In this document: in pieces, positions 22,171-34,050 of the stretch
How the letters are laid out: each line of letters begins with the position of its first letter
How positions within the stretch are numbered: position 1 is the stretch's first letter
Source of the DNA: Haemaphysalis longicornis
Taxonomy: Eukaryota > Arthropoda > Arachnida > Ixodida > Ixodidae
Direction: 5' to 3'
Length of the DNA stretch: 64,000 bases
Assembly (NCBI GenBank): GCA_013339765.2
Contig: CM023456.1
Coordinates: 84,739,636-84,803,635 of the forward strand
Translations under genes and position numbers: made by a program
The notes under the pieces: model-generated
What the model was told of the DNA's origin: nothing
Databases searched by the model: none
The model's input: the letters and a program-made list of their open reading frames with translations, nothing else

Positions 22171-24424
22171 TCTGGGTTTAAGGAGCCCTAGAAAGACTAT
22201 CGTCTTTAAAAAACACGTAACCAAATTCGAAATGGAAGGCGTATCTGGTGCGACGAGAAAATCACGCAGTGGAGCTATGTGCTGGCGATAACAATAGCTG
22301 TCGCAATGGTTCCGGACGCGAAGAAAAGAGTGAAACCGCTTATCTAAAGTGTTGCAGGGCCTATTTAGGTTAGGCGTGAGTGCCTCCTTCTTCCCTAACA
22401 ACAAACATTAATGTCGGGAGGCTTCGCTCTTCTCATTGGATATTGTTTCTAATAACTGCTATTGCCTCAGACGGCGACCAACGGATTCGAGTGCAACCCA
22501 AATTGTAGCTAAAGGTATGCGTTTTTGTGTGGCGGCCTTCCTATCAATTGGGTGTTTACCGAAGCCATGGACATGACATTTGCGGATTAACATTTTTGAT
22601 GGTGAATCTGCTCTCCTCACTCTCTCTGTTCGCAGATTACCGACGCAGCTGTCACAAATCTGCACGCTGTTATCATAAAAAACTTGTGCAGCAAAATAAT
22701 GATAATGTATAACGCTCACGTGTGTTTGCTACAAGACCTTTTGTGCTTCTCATGATTCGTCTTTTCAAGGCCTCAGTATATTGGTAACAAAAACATAAAA
22801 CCAAGTAAAAATATCGCGTAGTTCGGGTAGCCGGCGAGCCATGCATACTCTTGCTGCGTACTGTAAGAAAAGAATTCGCGGGGTAGGCATTGGGAAGAGA
22901 GCGGGTGCTTTACCCTTCTCGGCATGGTGGCAGCGAGCCTAAGCAATCACCGGACCATAAAACCAGACCATAAAAGAAAAAACGAGGTTTTTGCTTGTAT
23001 GGGTTCTTCTTGAGAGAAGGGTATGAAGTCAGACGAATCAACGAATTATAGTTAGTTTACAGCAAGGGGGGAGCGCGGAGAGAGGGCCCAGCTACGAGGC
23101 TAGCTGTCGACGCGGTTGGAAGCAGGGCCCGGTTAGAGTTTAACCCTGCATGGAGACTAGAACGGGGTGGGGGGGGGGGGGGGGGGGGGGGGGAAGGAGG
23201 GGGAGCTGACGTGCGCCCTCCGCTCTTTGCGTGAGCGCGCTGCGTGAGCGCTCTCCTTTCTCGGCAGGAGGCACCGCGTGCGTCTTTTTTTTTTATTTCT
23301 TTCCGCTGACGCCACCGGACCACGCTCAAGCTTAAACACCTCCGCTGTTAACAGTGCTGTCATTCGTGAAGCGCTTTTACTAAAACTAACATCGGCAATG
23401 CTCTCATATTGCAGTGTTTTTCGGTTGCATAACAAAATGCATTCCTGCATCGTGACTACGTACTGTCGGACATCTGATACGCTTTTGAAGGCGACTGTTT
23501 CGCGTTCAGAAATGGTGCTATAAAAGAAAAAAAAGGGCATGCTTATTTGTTAAGCCACATTTGCTTTACATCTTGTGGCCAAGAAAGGAGTAAGGCGGTT
23601 TAATCACTTTATATATATTGTTTGAACCACGCATGCCAAATACATTTAATTGATTTCCAGTTCCATGTTTTCTAATAACTGATGGAGTGGTTCGTTTATT
23701 TATTTTTTTTGTTATAACATACTGACCTATTTCATCACTCAGCGGATGGCAATAGAGAAGCGAAGTGTTCAACAAAGCCCCCCATTTGTCGTTGGGTTAC
23801 GAACTTTACCTGATAGTTTGAAGAAAATCTTCACGGTGTATCAGAAACCACACCAAACTCCAAACTCACGCAGAAACGCGGCATCGTCGCGCTCTTTGCC
23901 ACATTCAGAAGATCCAGGAAGATAAAACACACATTTGGTTTATATGACGCAGAGGCTGCTTTGTCCTGATAACGAGGATTCAAATTTTATGTCAAACGCA
24001 AAATCGATGATCTAGGTATCAAAGAAAGCAAACAAAGCTGTGGAAACTCTCCAGCAAATTTCTGGCGATTTTTTTCGCACATGAGAGACTTTTTTTGTGC
24101 AATCGCCGGCCGCCTACCAAAGCCACTTAAAAAACATGATGGGCCAATGTAGTGCGCCCTTTATTTCCGTACTTGAATGATAATGGGAAGTTAACACACC
24201 AATAGCTACGTATTTACTCTTTTCCTCTATTTCCTCACTGGTACCGCCATTGCGTCGTTCTGGTGGCTTGTAGCGCGAAATTTGAAAACTCGAAAAGGGT
24301 TCTTCCGTGGCCGAAATAGCGCAAAGCGAGTTGCCAAAGGCTGCCTGTTGCAAACAGAAAAAAATTCTCCGGAAATTCAGAGAATTGTCTACTAAGCGTA
24401 GCATTCTTATGCCGCTTGTCTTGA
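22171..24424. other. No gene recognised; contains a 25-G homopolymer
   Basis: No supported gene. A run of 25 G (23169-23193) in a GC-rich island (about 23050-23280) is a possible quadruplex. The missing 5' exon of CAP gene A could lie here or further upstream; I could not identify it. Confidence 0.4.
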
Positions 24425-24775
24425 TTGTGAGTTCTTTACAGCCAAACTTCTTTGGTTTTTCTAAATCCTCTCAAACCAATTATCTCCATTCACGCTATTA
24501 TAACGTTTGCAGGGGGAACTTTCGCAAAATCTATATTATTGGGGGAATGCACGGCGTTACACGGTTCACCATTTTCCGTAATTTTTTTTAATTTTTCCTA
24601 TTTTTTATTTTTAAAAAATATTGTTCGACCATTTAGTACCCCCATTTACGCTATTATAAGGATTACAGGTGAAACTTGTGTGATATCCGCATTTTTTGTG
24701 GAAATGCATGGCGTTGCACGGTCCTGGCTGTGGGGGTACTCGGCAAAGAATGCTTTGCATTAAAGGTTGTATTTG
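24425..24775 (+). repeat. Dispersed repeat Y, copy 1
   Basis: Opens with GAGTTCTTTACAGCC(A/C)AACTTC and closes with GGGGTACTCGGCAA(A/C)(G/A)AATGCT, as does the copy at 39155-39880. It holds an internal duplication about 160 bp apart: CATT(C/T)ACGCTATTATAA(C/G) followed by GCA(C/T)GGCGTT(A/G)CACGGT. Confidence 0.65.
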
Positions 24776-24826
24776 GCCTTAATGGCCCCTCTAACCATTT
24801 CGCCCATTCTTTGCGAACTCTCGCAG

Positions 24827-25181
24827 CAGCCGAGCGACGCCGTTCCTGGCCCTCATCCTGCTCGGCGCGGTCTATCTCCAGCTGGTTCCCGGCACGCTGT
24901 CCGAGCAGCCACAACCGTGTTTAAGGAGCCGCCCTACCTGGGAGGACATTCAGAGGTCCCGCGCCGCCACGGCCAGATCGACTACGCCGGTCGTTTGGCC
25001 CACTCCTCTCACCATTAACGTGGTAGCGCCAGGCGACTACGGAATCTACGAAGGCAACGTTTCCATGACAGTAAGCCCGGACGATGCCTCTCACATCACT
25101 CTCATCCACAATCAGCTGCGGCGCATCGTGCAGTCGGGAATATTGCCCAACTTTCCGGAGGCCGGCGACATGCTTCGACTG
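24827..25181 (+). CDS. CAP gene A, exon 1 recognised (signal segment and start of CAP domain)
   Basis: The open frame follows a TAA at 24792 and a likely acceptor (CTCTCGCAG, ending 24826), and ends at a GTGAGT donor (25182) in phase 0. There is no ATG ahead of the hydrophobic stretch FLALILLGAVYLQLV, so an upstream exon must supply the start; its donor should be in phase 2. A Pro/Thr/Arg-rich spacer follows, then ASHITLIHNQLRRIVQSG and FPEAGDMLRL. These match helix 1 of the CAP fold (HNxLR). Confidence 0.82.
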
Positions 25182-25544
25182 GTGAGTCCACGGACACTTC
25201 CGATATACCATCATGCTGCGCATTCTCTGTCCAACCAAAAAATATAAATGTCCATATTGAAGCGACACTTCATATGGCCAGACGAAACGAAACTTCGGCG
25301 GTCCTCTGTACGCCAAAAATCATCTGGCGCCACCTGATAGGCGTGTGTTGGAAAAACATGTTGTAGAGGGGTTAGATTTATGGATGAGAGATTAGGTGGG
25401 ACTACCTCTCTCGAAGCAGAGCCTGCACGCAGCGAGCTACGACGTGAGGCACAGGTAGAACGAAAAACGTGGGTAGGGGCGGGGCCGGTTCGGGCGGAGC
25501 ACCGTCGACGCGACAATGACAAAAACACTGGCCCCACGTTACTT

Positions 25545-26148
25545 CAGAATGGGTGGGGCACGCGTCATTTGCAAAAAATTCAAAAATGAGAAAGAAATCA
25601 TAAACCTCAAAGTGACCCACAACCTTTCCTACCGAGAAGCTCGAAAAAGACAGTCTAAGCTTTCCTCAAGAGGTTACGCTGACGCTGCTCACCGGGGGGT
25701 GGGGTGGCGTCAGTTTTCGGTGGCGACCCAGTGCAGCAACGGTGACCTGGTCCCGCCCCCGCCCCCCACTGGGCTGGCTTCTGCTGCCCGAAATATTGTA
25801 CCACAGCCTGTGGATTCGACTGCGGCTGAGATGGCAACGAACACTGTAGGTGGAGACGGCTTGCCTTCCGCTCCTGCTGCGCTGTCGCCCCTGCGCACAG
25901 TAGGCAGTGAGGTGGGGAGCCTTGCATCCACATCTACACGCACAACGCCACTACAGTTACTATTGGCCCACGCGGCAAATACGAGTGCAACTCCCCGAGG
26001 TCCACGGAAAAAGGAGGGAGATCCTGCATTTACTCCTTTGCCGTCGCCTGAAAAGATGGACGTAACACCCATGCAAGCTCGGTCAGCTGTTCAGCCAAAC
26101 GAGCAGCGTGGCAACATCGGCCGCGCAAAAAAACAGCTCCGCGCATAA
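25545..26148 (+). pseudogene. I-clade LINE ORF1, C-terminal part
   Basis: The frame contains KKFKNEKEIINLKVTHNLSY followed by REARKRQSKLSSRGYADAAH. This block follows the zinc knuckles in I-type ORF1 proteins. A low-complexity Pro/Ala/Ser/Thr-rich tail follows to 26148. The knuckles themselves are missing because of the 5' truncation. Confidence 0.6.
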
Positions 26149-26299
26149 CTGGCCCCAATGCAGGCAAAGTAACATAGATAACACTACCCGTCTGCAACAC
26201 GCAGATACACGCTGCACTCTCTCTTTAAACACTTTTCGTAGTACTATGCATTACACAATGGAAGTATGAAAAACTTCGATGACATATATCAAATGTCAA

Positions 26300-27619
26300 A
26301 AAACACTATGGTTTAATGAAAAACTTGGATGACATATAGAAAATTCTTCATAAAAACCAATCAACCATCTTATGTCTTCAGGAAACACACCTAAAATCAA
26401 AACAAACAAACTTTCTGAAGCGATATTCTGTGTTAAAAAAAGATAGGAACGACTGTTCTCACTCCTTTGGTGGTGTAACTATAGTTATACAACATTATAT
26501 TCCCTGTCAATTTCTCCCTTTGACCACAACCCTCGAAGTGGGGCTGTACGTGTAATAATCACCGACAGGTTAATAATGATAGCTTCAATATATATTCCCC
26601 CTGACTTTTGCCTTTGCAGTCCAGAATTTGAATCATTAATTAACCAGCTACCGAATCCATTCCTACTGCTGGGGGACTTTAATGCCAACAGCAAACTGTG
26701 GGGATCTGAACGCGAAGATGGCCGGGGCCGTTTAATTGAAAGATTCTTACTCTCATCTGGAGCGTGTATATTTAATAAAAATAAACCAACACACTACAGC
26801 ACAACACACAACACCTACTCACACATCGACTTAGCAATAGGTTCGTCTATCATCTTCCCTTTGTTCGAGAGGAATGTGGACTCCAAACCTTATGGAAGGG
26901 ACCACTTCCCTGTCCCTCTTAAATGTGTAGATACACTCCCTGACTGTTCTATTTACCATAAAAGGTTTAGAGAAACCCGTGCAGACTGGGTGGCTTTTAG
27001 GCAAAGATCACAGCTGTCCTACACATTCATAAAACACTTACATATCGATGAAGCTTGTAGAATTGTTACCACCCACATTGTAGAGGCTGCCAAGAGTTCA
27101 ATCCCTCAAACCTCCGGTACTCCTCAAAATCCCACAAGGCCCTGGTGGAATGAGGAGTGTCAAAACGCACGCAAAGCGCGAAACAAGGCCTGGGGACACC
27201 TCCCAAGGTACCCAACGGCACAGAATCTAATTTCTTTCAAGCGTGCCAAGGACGTTGCAAGGCGTATTCACCACGAATCCAAAACCAACAGCTGGACAAC
27301 TTTCGAAGGTTCTGTTAACTCTTACACTGACACAAGCAAGGTGTGGAACCGAATAAGAAAGTTGAAAGGGCACAAAACAACCTTACCCCTTGTTAGCACC
27401 ACTGGTAACACATTAAAAGACCAGCCGAACACACTAGCCAAACACGTTGAACTTATATCAAGCTCTTCCCATTACACAGACAGATTTATCAGGTACAAAA
27501 CATCTGCTGAACGTAAATCCATTAGGGACATCAAGAAATCATCACAAGACTCTTACAACTGTCCATTTTCCATCCACGAGCTTAAGGCTGCCTTGGCGAC
27601 TTGTAAGACATCAGGATGA
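26300..27619 (+). pseudogene. I-clade LINE endonuclease domain
   Basis: The N-terminal part (26340-26575, broken frame) shows ILCLQETHLK with the catalytic Glu and SFGGVTIVIQ. From 26576 a 347-codon frame continues: SIYIPP, LLLGDFNANSKLWGSE, RGRLIERFL, SHIDLAIG and GRDHFPV, which carries the Asp-His pair. It runs on into the linker to RT (WWNEECQNARKARNKAW). This is the classical I/R1 endonuclease layout. Confidence 0.82.
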
Positions 27620-29010
27620 GGTGCAGACCATATCACATACACAGTGATTCAACACCTCCACGCAGACGCCCTCGAAACACTGCTCTATTTGTTTAACAAG
27701 ATATGGAGTGGAGGACATCTTCCACGGGCTTGGAAAGAGGCAATTGCGGTACCATTGCTTAAACAAGGGAAAGATGCCTCTTCTCGTTTTGCTATCGGCC
27801 AATCGCACTTACCAATTGTTTACGTAAACTGTTCGAGAAGATGGTCAATAGAAGGCTCATATACTTTTTAGAGTACCACTGTATTCTATATAGCTGCCAG
27901 GCAGTTTTCCGTTCGAGAAGATCTACAACGGACCAGCTTGTGGCCTTGAAATCATGTGTTAAAGATGCTTTTGTCCACAGACAGCAGTGTATGTCTATTT
28001 TCTTTGACTTGGAGAAGGCGTATGATACTGCATGGCGCTATGGCATCCTGCGTGACCTCACAGCTTACGGTGTATCTGGAAATGTGCTCAACACTATAGA
28101 AAGCTACCTGTCAGAGCGAACGTTTCGCGTAAGGGTCGGAACATCACTTTTTAGAATACACACTCAAGAAAACGGGGTCCCGCAGGGTGGAGTACAGAGT
28201 TCTGCACTTTTGATTGTCAAAATGAACTCACTCCAAAAGGCACTGCCACCTACAATTTTCTTCTCAGTCTACGTTGATGACATTCAAATCAGCTATAAGT
28301 CTTGTAATCCGTCAATCTGCGAGCGCCGGTTACAACTTAGTGCCAATAAACTTGAAAAGTGGGCCGATGAAAAAGGTTTTAAGATTATTCCACAAAAGAG
28401 CACATGTGTACTGTTTTTCGGCAGCGTGGAGTCCAGCCTGACCCTGAAGTCCGTAGTAATAATGTAGTAATTCCCGTCAAAAATGAACACACGTTTCTCA
28501 GTATTCTGCTGGGCAAAAAGCTCACATTTATCTCCCACATTAAACAATTCAAAATTAAGTGCACTAAAACCATGAACATTATTAAAACACTATCGAACCA
28601 ATCATATGGTGCAGATAAGACATGCTTGCTCCGTTTTTTTCAATAGTTGAGTGCGATCGCGCTTAGACTACGGCAGTGTGGTGTATGGTTCTGCTTCGAA
28701 AACAGCTTTAAAAATGTTCGACCCAGTGTTGCATTTAGGGCTCCGCCTTGCGTGTGGGGCTTTCCAGACAAGCCCTATAGAAAGCCTGTATGTTGAAACC
28801 GACCAGTGGTCCTTAGAGCACCAACGCACATACATGGCACTTTTGTACTACGTGAGAGCAAAGTCGATGAGGAATCACCCGTTTAATACTATTGTTCAAA
28901 ACACATCTGAAACGTTGTTTTGGAGCCGTCTTTCACTCCCTCTGCCTTTTTCTCTCCGAGTGCAAGCAGAGGCAGAGGATCTTGGTGTCACCCTGACCGA
29001 CACCTACTAA
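27620..29010 (+). pseudogene. I-clade LINE reverse transcriptase domain
   Basis: The reading resumes at about 27611 with YTVIQHLHADALETLLYLFN, followed by GHLPRAWKEAIAVPLLKQGK. Then come FRSRRSTTDQLVAL, FFDLEKAYDTAWRYGIL (first catalytic Asp), NGVPQGGVQSSALL and SVYVDDIQISY with the YVDD catalytic pair (about 28270). A thumb region with RLDYGSVVYGSAS follows (28651-29010). A one-base shift near 28465 and a TAG near 28645 interrupt it. Confidence 0.8.
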
Positions 29011-29149
29011 ACAAACATCACTGAGTTTATTGTACCTTGAAATCTGCTCCCTGTCATCTGTGACTTGCCTTTCAGAGAAATTGACAAAAAACACGCACCA
29101 AAGGAACTCATTCTGCAACACTTTCTACACTTACAATACAAGTACCCAT

Positions 29150-29940
29150 ATATTGCTTTTTGTACGGATGCCTCAAAATCTTTCACTGCATTGGCATGTG
29201 CGGCAAATGGTCCCCACTTTTCTCCAGCACAAGAACGCTAAACAGGAACACAAGTATATTTACGGCAGAGGCACATGCTTTTTTAATAACTGTGGAACAC
29301 ATAACACAAACAAAACACAACAATCCATTATATTTACACACTCCAGAAGCGTTGTAACAGCATTACGCTCTGGCAAAAAAAAGTAGAAACGCGATATTGA
29401 ACAAGGTCATTAAAGAAATCATGTCAGCGTATGCTTTCAAACAGACCATAATAGTGTGCTGGGTGCCTGGACACTGCAGAATTCCTGGCAATGATCTCGC
29501 TGACCAGAGCGCCGCCGCAGCAGCACTGCGCTGTGAAATCGATGCTCCTCAGCTGTCCTATCTTGGCATAAAACCGCTCATTCGTAAGGCACTACGAAAA
29601 CGCTGGCAGCAACACTGGGACACACAAACCGAAAACAAACTCCACACTATAAAACCCCAAATTGGCAAATACTACACAGAAAAACATCACAGAACAACAG
29701 AAGTGTACAAGAGCAGACTACCTATAGGTCACACATATGCCACTCATTCCCATCTTTTAAATGGAGCCCCACTGCCACGATGCAACAGTTCTGGACATCG
29801 TCTGTCAGTAATGCATGCTCTCATTGAATGTCCGCACTTCCACAGTGCGAGAAAGAAGCATTTCCGGGAACTGTACACTCATATTATTCCACTTCACCCA
29901 TCATGTTTACAACTATACAAACCGCTTGGCTTTCGAAGCC
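29150..29940 (+). pseudogene. I-clade LINE RNase H and C-terminal region
   Basis: A first fragment reads FCTDASKS near 29165 (normally TDGS/TDAS). After frame damage, the frame from 29397 shows VCWVPGHCRIPGNDLADQSA, the RNase H His/Asp motif. YKSRLPIGHTYATHSHLLNG then leads to a C...C...H...C-type motif (PRCNSSGHRLSVMHALIECP). The similarity fades at about 29935, so the 3' end is missing or replaced by unrelated GC-rich sequence. Confidence 0.75.
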
Positions 29941-30729
29941 TCTGGGGCACGCCGCGGCGACAGCGCTACAACGGAACGCGCTTTGCTCCAGAGAGAGAGC
30001 CGCGACGACAAGGCGAGCGCCTAAAGTGCTCTGCCCTTGAAAGTGCCCGCACACAGGCTCGCGTCGCTAAAATGTCGCTGAAATACAGTGGTCTTCCGCC
30101 GCCCCAGAGACGTAGCTGCCTCTGGCCTCCCCCCCGCCAACCTCTTTTCTTGTTCCCCTCCTGATCTGGTCCTCTCATGATAAAGCCAATATAAGTTTGC
30201 TGAACACAGGTAAATCGTCCCATTTTCGCATTGCTGCCGCCATCTGTTGAGATCTTTTGTTACGGGCTGGCTTGGTGCTCGAGCCACGAGCTCCAAGCTT
30301 GATGTTGAGCCGTTTTGGTATTTTGTGGTTGAAATACTGTTTAAACGCCGTTTTTTTGCGCTCGCAATAATTACCACCCACGTCTATTTATAGATAGAAT
30401 AACAGTGATAGTACCAGTTGTGTGTCTTCAATTTGCGTTGAATATGCCTAATATTTTGTGTTTGTGAATAATGCTTACAATTATGCAGCATGCAACCAGA
30501 TTTAGTATGCTTCAATTTTTGGTGTACTTAAACATCTAATTTAAGAACTATTTAACTCTTAGCTAGGCGGTGGAATGAAGGGGCAGACAGATTGACCGAA
30601 AGACAGACCGAAACTTTCTCATTTAAGTAGTTTTTGAGACCATCGTCATTCTCGTGGTTCACCGGCTGCCAATTTACATCTTTCAGTTAGTGTGTTCGTC
30701 TTTACCGACGTCAAACGCTTTTCTTTCAG

Positions 30730-30817
30730 GAGTACGACCTCATACTAGCCTGGCGCGCCCAAGTCCACTCGCAGAACTGCGAATTTAAACATGGCTGCAC
30801 AGGATGCGGTGAAGTCG
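30730..30817 (+). CDS. CAP gene A, exon 2
   Basis: 88 bp between TTTCAG and GTAAGT, entering in phase 0 and leaving in phase 1. It encodes EYDLILAWRAQVHSQNCEFK followed by HGCTGCGEV. In CAP proteins this segment holds the (E/W)D..L...A..W...C helix and the conserved Cys and His (CEFKHGC) before the GxNL strand. Confidence 0.85.
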
Positions 30818-31285
30818 GTAAGTTTTGTTTGGTGGCTTTTTTAGAAGAAAAGGTACATCCAAAATTTGCACAGATAGATGTGTTGATTTGTTATGCGGCT
30901 CAGTCGAGAGTCGGCATTGCAGATGGGATAGCCCACACATGCTGCCACCGCACTCCTTATAACAACTACTCCCTTATCCGCACCCTCTCATATCCTGCAA
31001 CGATTGACAGCAGGTAATAGTGACAGCTACCAAAAAGGAGGAATGTTCCAGACTCAAAATCAGCGTAAAAGATCTACAGACCCGCAACTATCAGAACCTT
31101 CTGCGTTACCATAACTTTCTTGGTTTGTTGGTTCATGCCAAATATTTCTACACGAACTACAAAAACAAAACTAAAGAAAAAAACGCCAAAACGACGGTGT
31201 CGGGCACCGTCTCAATATGGGCGGTGGGCGGCGGGTAGAATCTTGCAATCCTTTTATGGGGATCTTGCGAACTAGCGCACTAAAC

Positions 31286-31400
31286 TCAAAGGAGCCATGC
31301 AGACAACATATAAGTTTGTTTTGTTCGAAGCATTTTGTGCTTTATAGTAGCCCCAGCTTTACAGCAGATCTTAGTCTACAACTGCGTAGCTATCGGCGTT
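31286..31400 (+). repeat. Left end of the TTAA/TIR element family, in gene A intron 2
   Basis: AAAGGAGCCATGCAGACA, then AAGTTTGTTTTGTTCGAA, parallels the left end at 15598 (AAAGGAGCCATGAAGACA, then AAGTTTGTTTTATTCGAA). No right end was found, so it is a fragment. Confidence 0.55.
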
Positions 31401-31583
31401 TTCCGGTTACCATTCATACGTTTTCTAATACGTCTTGATAGCCTGAGGCGTCGAACGTTCACGTACGGGAAGTCTTGTAATGACATATATCATTTGGTAC
31501 GGGCCACATGCGTGACATCCATCCCCTTCACGACTTCGCGAACTACCCCGATTTGCTCGATACGCTCGTTTAACGTCTCACAG

Positions 31584-31729
31584 GGTACTACATGGGTCAA
31601 AATCTGCTCTTGGAACCTGGTGCCAACTGGGACCACACCATGATGACGTGGTTCAACGAGTATGAGCGGGCCAGCGGGGACATTGTGAGCAGCTACAACT
31701 TTTCACGCAGCACTGGGCACTTCACACAG
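31584..31729 (+). CDS. CAP gene A, exon 3 (CAP signature 1, first half)
   Basis: 146 bp from a CTCACAG acceptor to a GTAAGG donor. The first two bases complete a Gly codon. The product contains MGQNLLLEPGANWDHTMMTW, then FNEYERASGD and SRSTGHFTQ. GHFTQ is the first part of the SCP signature 1; the intron falls exactly after its Gln. Gln replaces the usual Glu of GENL, which is common in antigen 5-like members. Confidence 0.9.
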
Positions 31730-32225
31730 GTAAGGCATGTGACGGGGGTCCACCGTCTCAGTGGTTTAAACATGAAGCACCGCGCCTGTACTCCGCAACG
31801 ACGCTCACCGATAACATAGCTGAACTTATTCACCTCACAAGTGTTCGTCAAAGCTACCTGCAACAATGTTAAAATTGAGGTTGAAAGCAGAATCCGTCCC
31901 AGGACATTATACAATATTGCCGAGAATAATTCGCTTCAGGCAGAACGAAGCTTCCCTGAAGAAGTTGAATCAACTTTGACTACGCATACTTACTTCTCAT
32001 ATGGACTTGCTGCCTCATAGAACATTTATTCCTTGAGCAACCTGCGCTCGTTTGACCCAACTGAGGGCTGGCTGCCCTTGGATTTTGAACATAGCACGTC
32101 TTTTTGGATATGGCACTTGCATTCACATATGTACCACGCTATTACCAGACAGTGGGTACTGGACTGAGGGGCTGGGCAGCCTCACGGGTAGTCGTGGTGA
32201 AGACAGCTGCGGTGACCGGCACTCC

Positions 32226-32281
32226 GGTGACCATACCCCCTGAAGGAGCCTCTAAAGGCTCCTTCAGGGGGTATGGTCACC
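32226..32281. repeat. Perfect 25-bp inverted repeat (hairpin) with six-base loop
   Basis: Arms at 32226-32250 and 32257-32281 are exact reverse complements (the left begins GGTGACCATACC, the right ends GGTATGGTCACC), with loop TCTAAA. The loop and following bases (TCTAAAGGC) recur right after the right arm at 32282. The hairpin directly abuts the shortened gypsy 3' LTR. Confidence 0.9.
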
Positions 32282-32292
32282 TCTAAAGGCCT

Positions 32293-32702
32293 GGACGATG
32301 CAGTTGTCTTGAATGAGAAACACGTTTATTGGAGCGAACTTGTGCTCCCCTAACAACTCAAAAGAATACAGAGGCGGCGAAGCAGCGGTCAACAAAGTGA
32401 CTTGCACAGGCGAGTGTCGTCGAATCGAATGCCCCGGCGTCCGCACTGCAGGCTTTTTATCTTTTGGCGCGCGTGGTTCTCGAAACGTCGATTCGCATCG
32501 AGAACATAGTAGATCCAAGAAGATTATTCTGGGCTGTTCACGTTAGATCGGAATGCTCTCCCTATCACAACAGATAACACATGCGGCACAGAAGGAAAGA
32601 AGGGAGCACGCGCTTCCCTTGGCGCAGAGATAACACAGACCGGCGCAGCCGGGTGGTAAAAGCAAAACACAAATAAACAAACCCAATGTATGGTTCGCGG
32701 CA
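32293..32702 (-). repeat. Gypsy 3' LTR, missing its last 14 bases
   Basis: On the minus strand it begins TGCCGCGAACC just after a purine tract (seven Gs, complement of 32706-32712). It matches the 5' LTR to the ATCGTCC block near 32293. There it departs: the terminal CTTCGTGACA seen in the 5' LTR is replaced by AGGCC and the hairpin sequence. Confidence 0.85.
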
Positions 32703-32865
32703 TTACCCCCCCTCTAAGAGTGCATCGACCCGATGCTAACATAAGCGACAGTCCGAACAAATGAAATAAAAGTTCGTCATCGTCCGTAGAAAGGTTTTAA
32801 GCGAACCACGTGGACGACTTCAGGCCGCGTGCGTTGTCGTGATGTGCCGGAGTCACCATCGGGGA

Positions 32866-33851
32866 TCACTTCATAGGTAAGTTGGCCAACACGTTGTAGA
32901 ATCTGGTAGGTCCGAAATACCGTCGCAGGAGCTTCTCACTGAGTCCGCGTCGTCGGATGGGAGTCCAAACCCACACACGATCCCCTGGTTGGTACTCGGC
33001 GTCTCGGCGTCGGAGGTTGTAGCGGCCCGCATCCACCAGCTCCTGGTCCGTTATACGAATTCGAGCGAGCTGGCGGGCCTCCTCCGCACGTTGAAGATAT
33101 CCGTGGACGTCGGCGGTGAGGTCGTCGTTTTCTACGTGCGGAAGCATGGCGTCGAGCATCGTAGTCGGCCTTCTACCGTAGACAAGCTCGAACGGCGTCA
33201 GCTGCGTCGTCTCCTGGATAGCCGTGTTGTACGCAAACGGGACATACGGGAGCACTTCGTCCCAAGTCTTATGTTCAACGTCAACGTACATTGACAGCAT
33301 ATATGCGATTGTCTTGTTCAGACGTTCTGTTAGTCAGTTCGTTTGGGGGCGGTACGCCGTCGTTCTTCGGTGATCCGTGTTGCTGTAGCGTAATACTCTT
33401 TGCATCAGCTCCGCAGTAAATGCCGTTCCGCGGTCTGTGATTAGGACTTCCGGGGCTCCATGTCGCAGCACAACTTGGCTTATAAAGAACGTCGCCACTT
33501 CTTGTGCAGTCCCCCTCGGAAGAGTGGGGGTCTCTGCGTAGCGCGTCATGTAGTCTGTCGCTACGACAATCCAGTTGTTCTGTGATCGTGACGTAGGGAA
33601 CGGGCCTAAAAGGTCCATTCCAATCTGTTGAAATGGTCTCGATGGGACGGCGATCGGTTTGCAGAAGTCCGGCGGGTCTTGTCGGCGGCGTTTTTTCGTC
33701 GCTGGCAGTCACGGCAGCTCCGGACGTAGTGGGTGACGTCAGAGGTAAGGCCGGGCCAGTACGTACCTCGCCTTGATTTTTCCAATAGTGCGGGCTGTGC
33801 CCAGATGTCAGGAAGACGGGTCGTCGTGGCACGCTTCCAAAATTTCGTCAC
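32866..33851 (-). pseudogene. Gypsy integrase
   Basis: Minus-strand segments: a zinc-binding end (YVRSCRDCQRRK, 33851-33606), then the core MDLLGPFPTSRSQNNWIVVA followed by TDYMTRYAE. LITDRGTAF carries the second Asp and RPQTN/LTERLN the catalytic Glu, and FELVYGRRP follows. A TGA lies between QTN and LTERLN (about 33345). A frameshift separates the zinc part from the core. The C-terminal part ends with YQPGDRVWVWTPIRRRGLSE and LRRYFGPTR. Confidence 0.85.
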
Positions 33852-34050
33852 GAAGGTCCGCGGGGATGACGAGAAGGTAATTCGCTCGTGTTCCGGAGCT
33901 GAAATTCTTCTTCACAAGGACAGAGTTTCTCAGGCTGAATGCTGGTAAGCTGCGTTTGAAGGTCCTAGGATCGGCAACGTTGCATCCCTCGAGGTACTCG
34001 ATTATGACGCGTACGTCGGGGTCGGCACGCTGCTGGGCGGCTAGGTCGCT

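Larger units (their letters stand above)
25545..29940 (+). mobile_element. I-clade non-LTR retrotransposon, 5'-truncated and broken
   Basis: In order on the plus strand: the C-terminal end of a gag-like ORF1, an endonuclease, RT, RNase H and a C-terminal Cys/His region. The frame shifts many times. The left edge starts within ORF1, so the element is 5'-truncated. It lies inside intron 1 of CAP gene A in the gene's orientation. RNase H together with the YVDD-type RT motif places it in the I group. Confidence 0.82.
25182..30729 (+). other. CAP gene A intron 1
   Basis: Begins GTGAGT (25182) and ends TTTCAG (30729). About 4.4 kb of it is an I-clade LINE in the same orientation (25545-29940). The remaining 29941-30729 shows no supported feature beyond an ACAGA-rich stretch near 30585. 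Confidence 0.8.

Noticed and set aside
23169..23193. 25-G run as a regulatory quadruplex of CAP gene A
   Set aside because: It lies 1.6 kb from the first known exon without promoter evidence, and its exact length is unreliable in any assembly.
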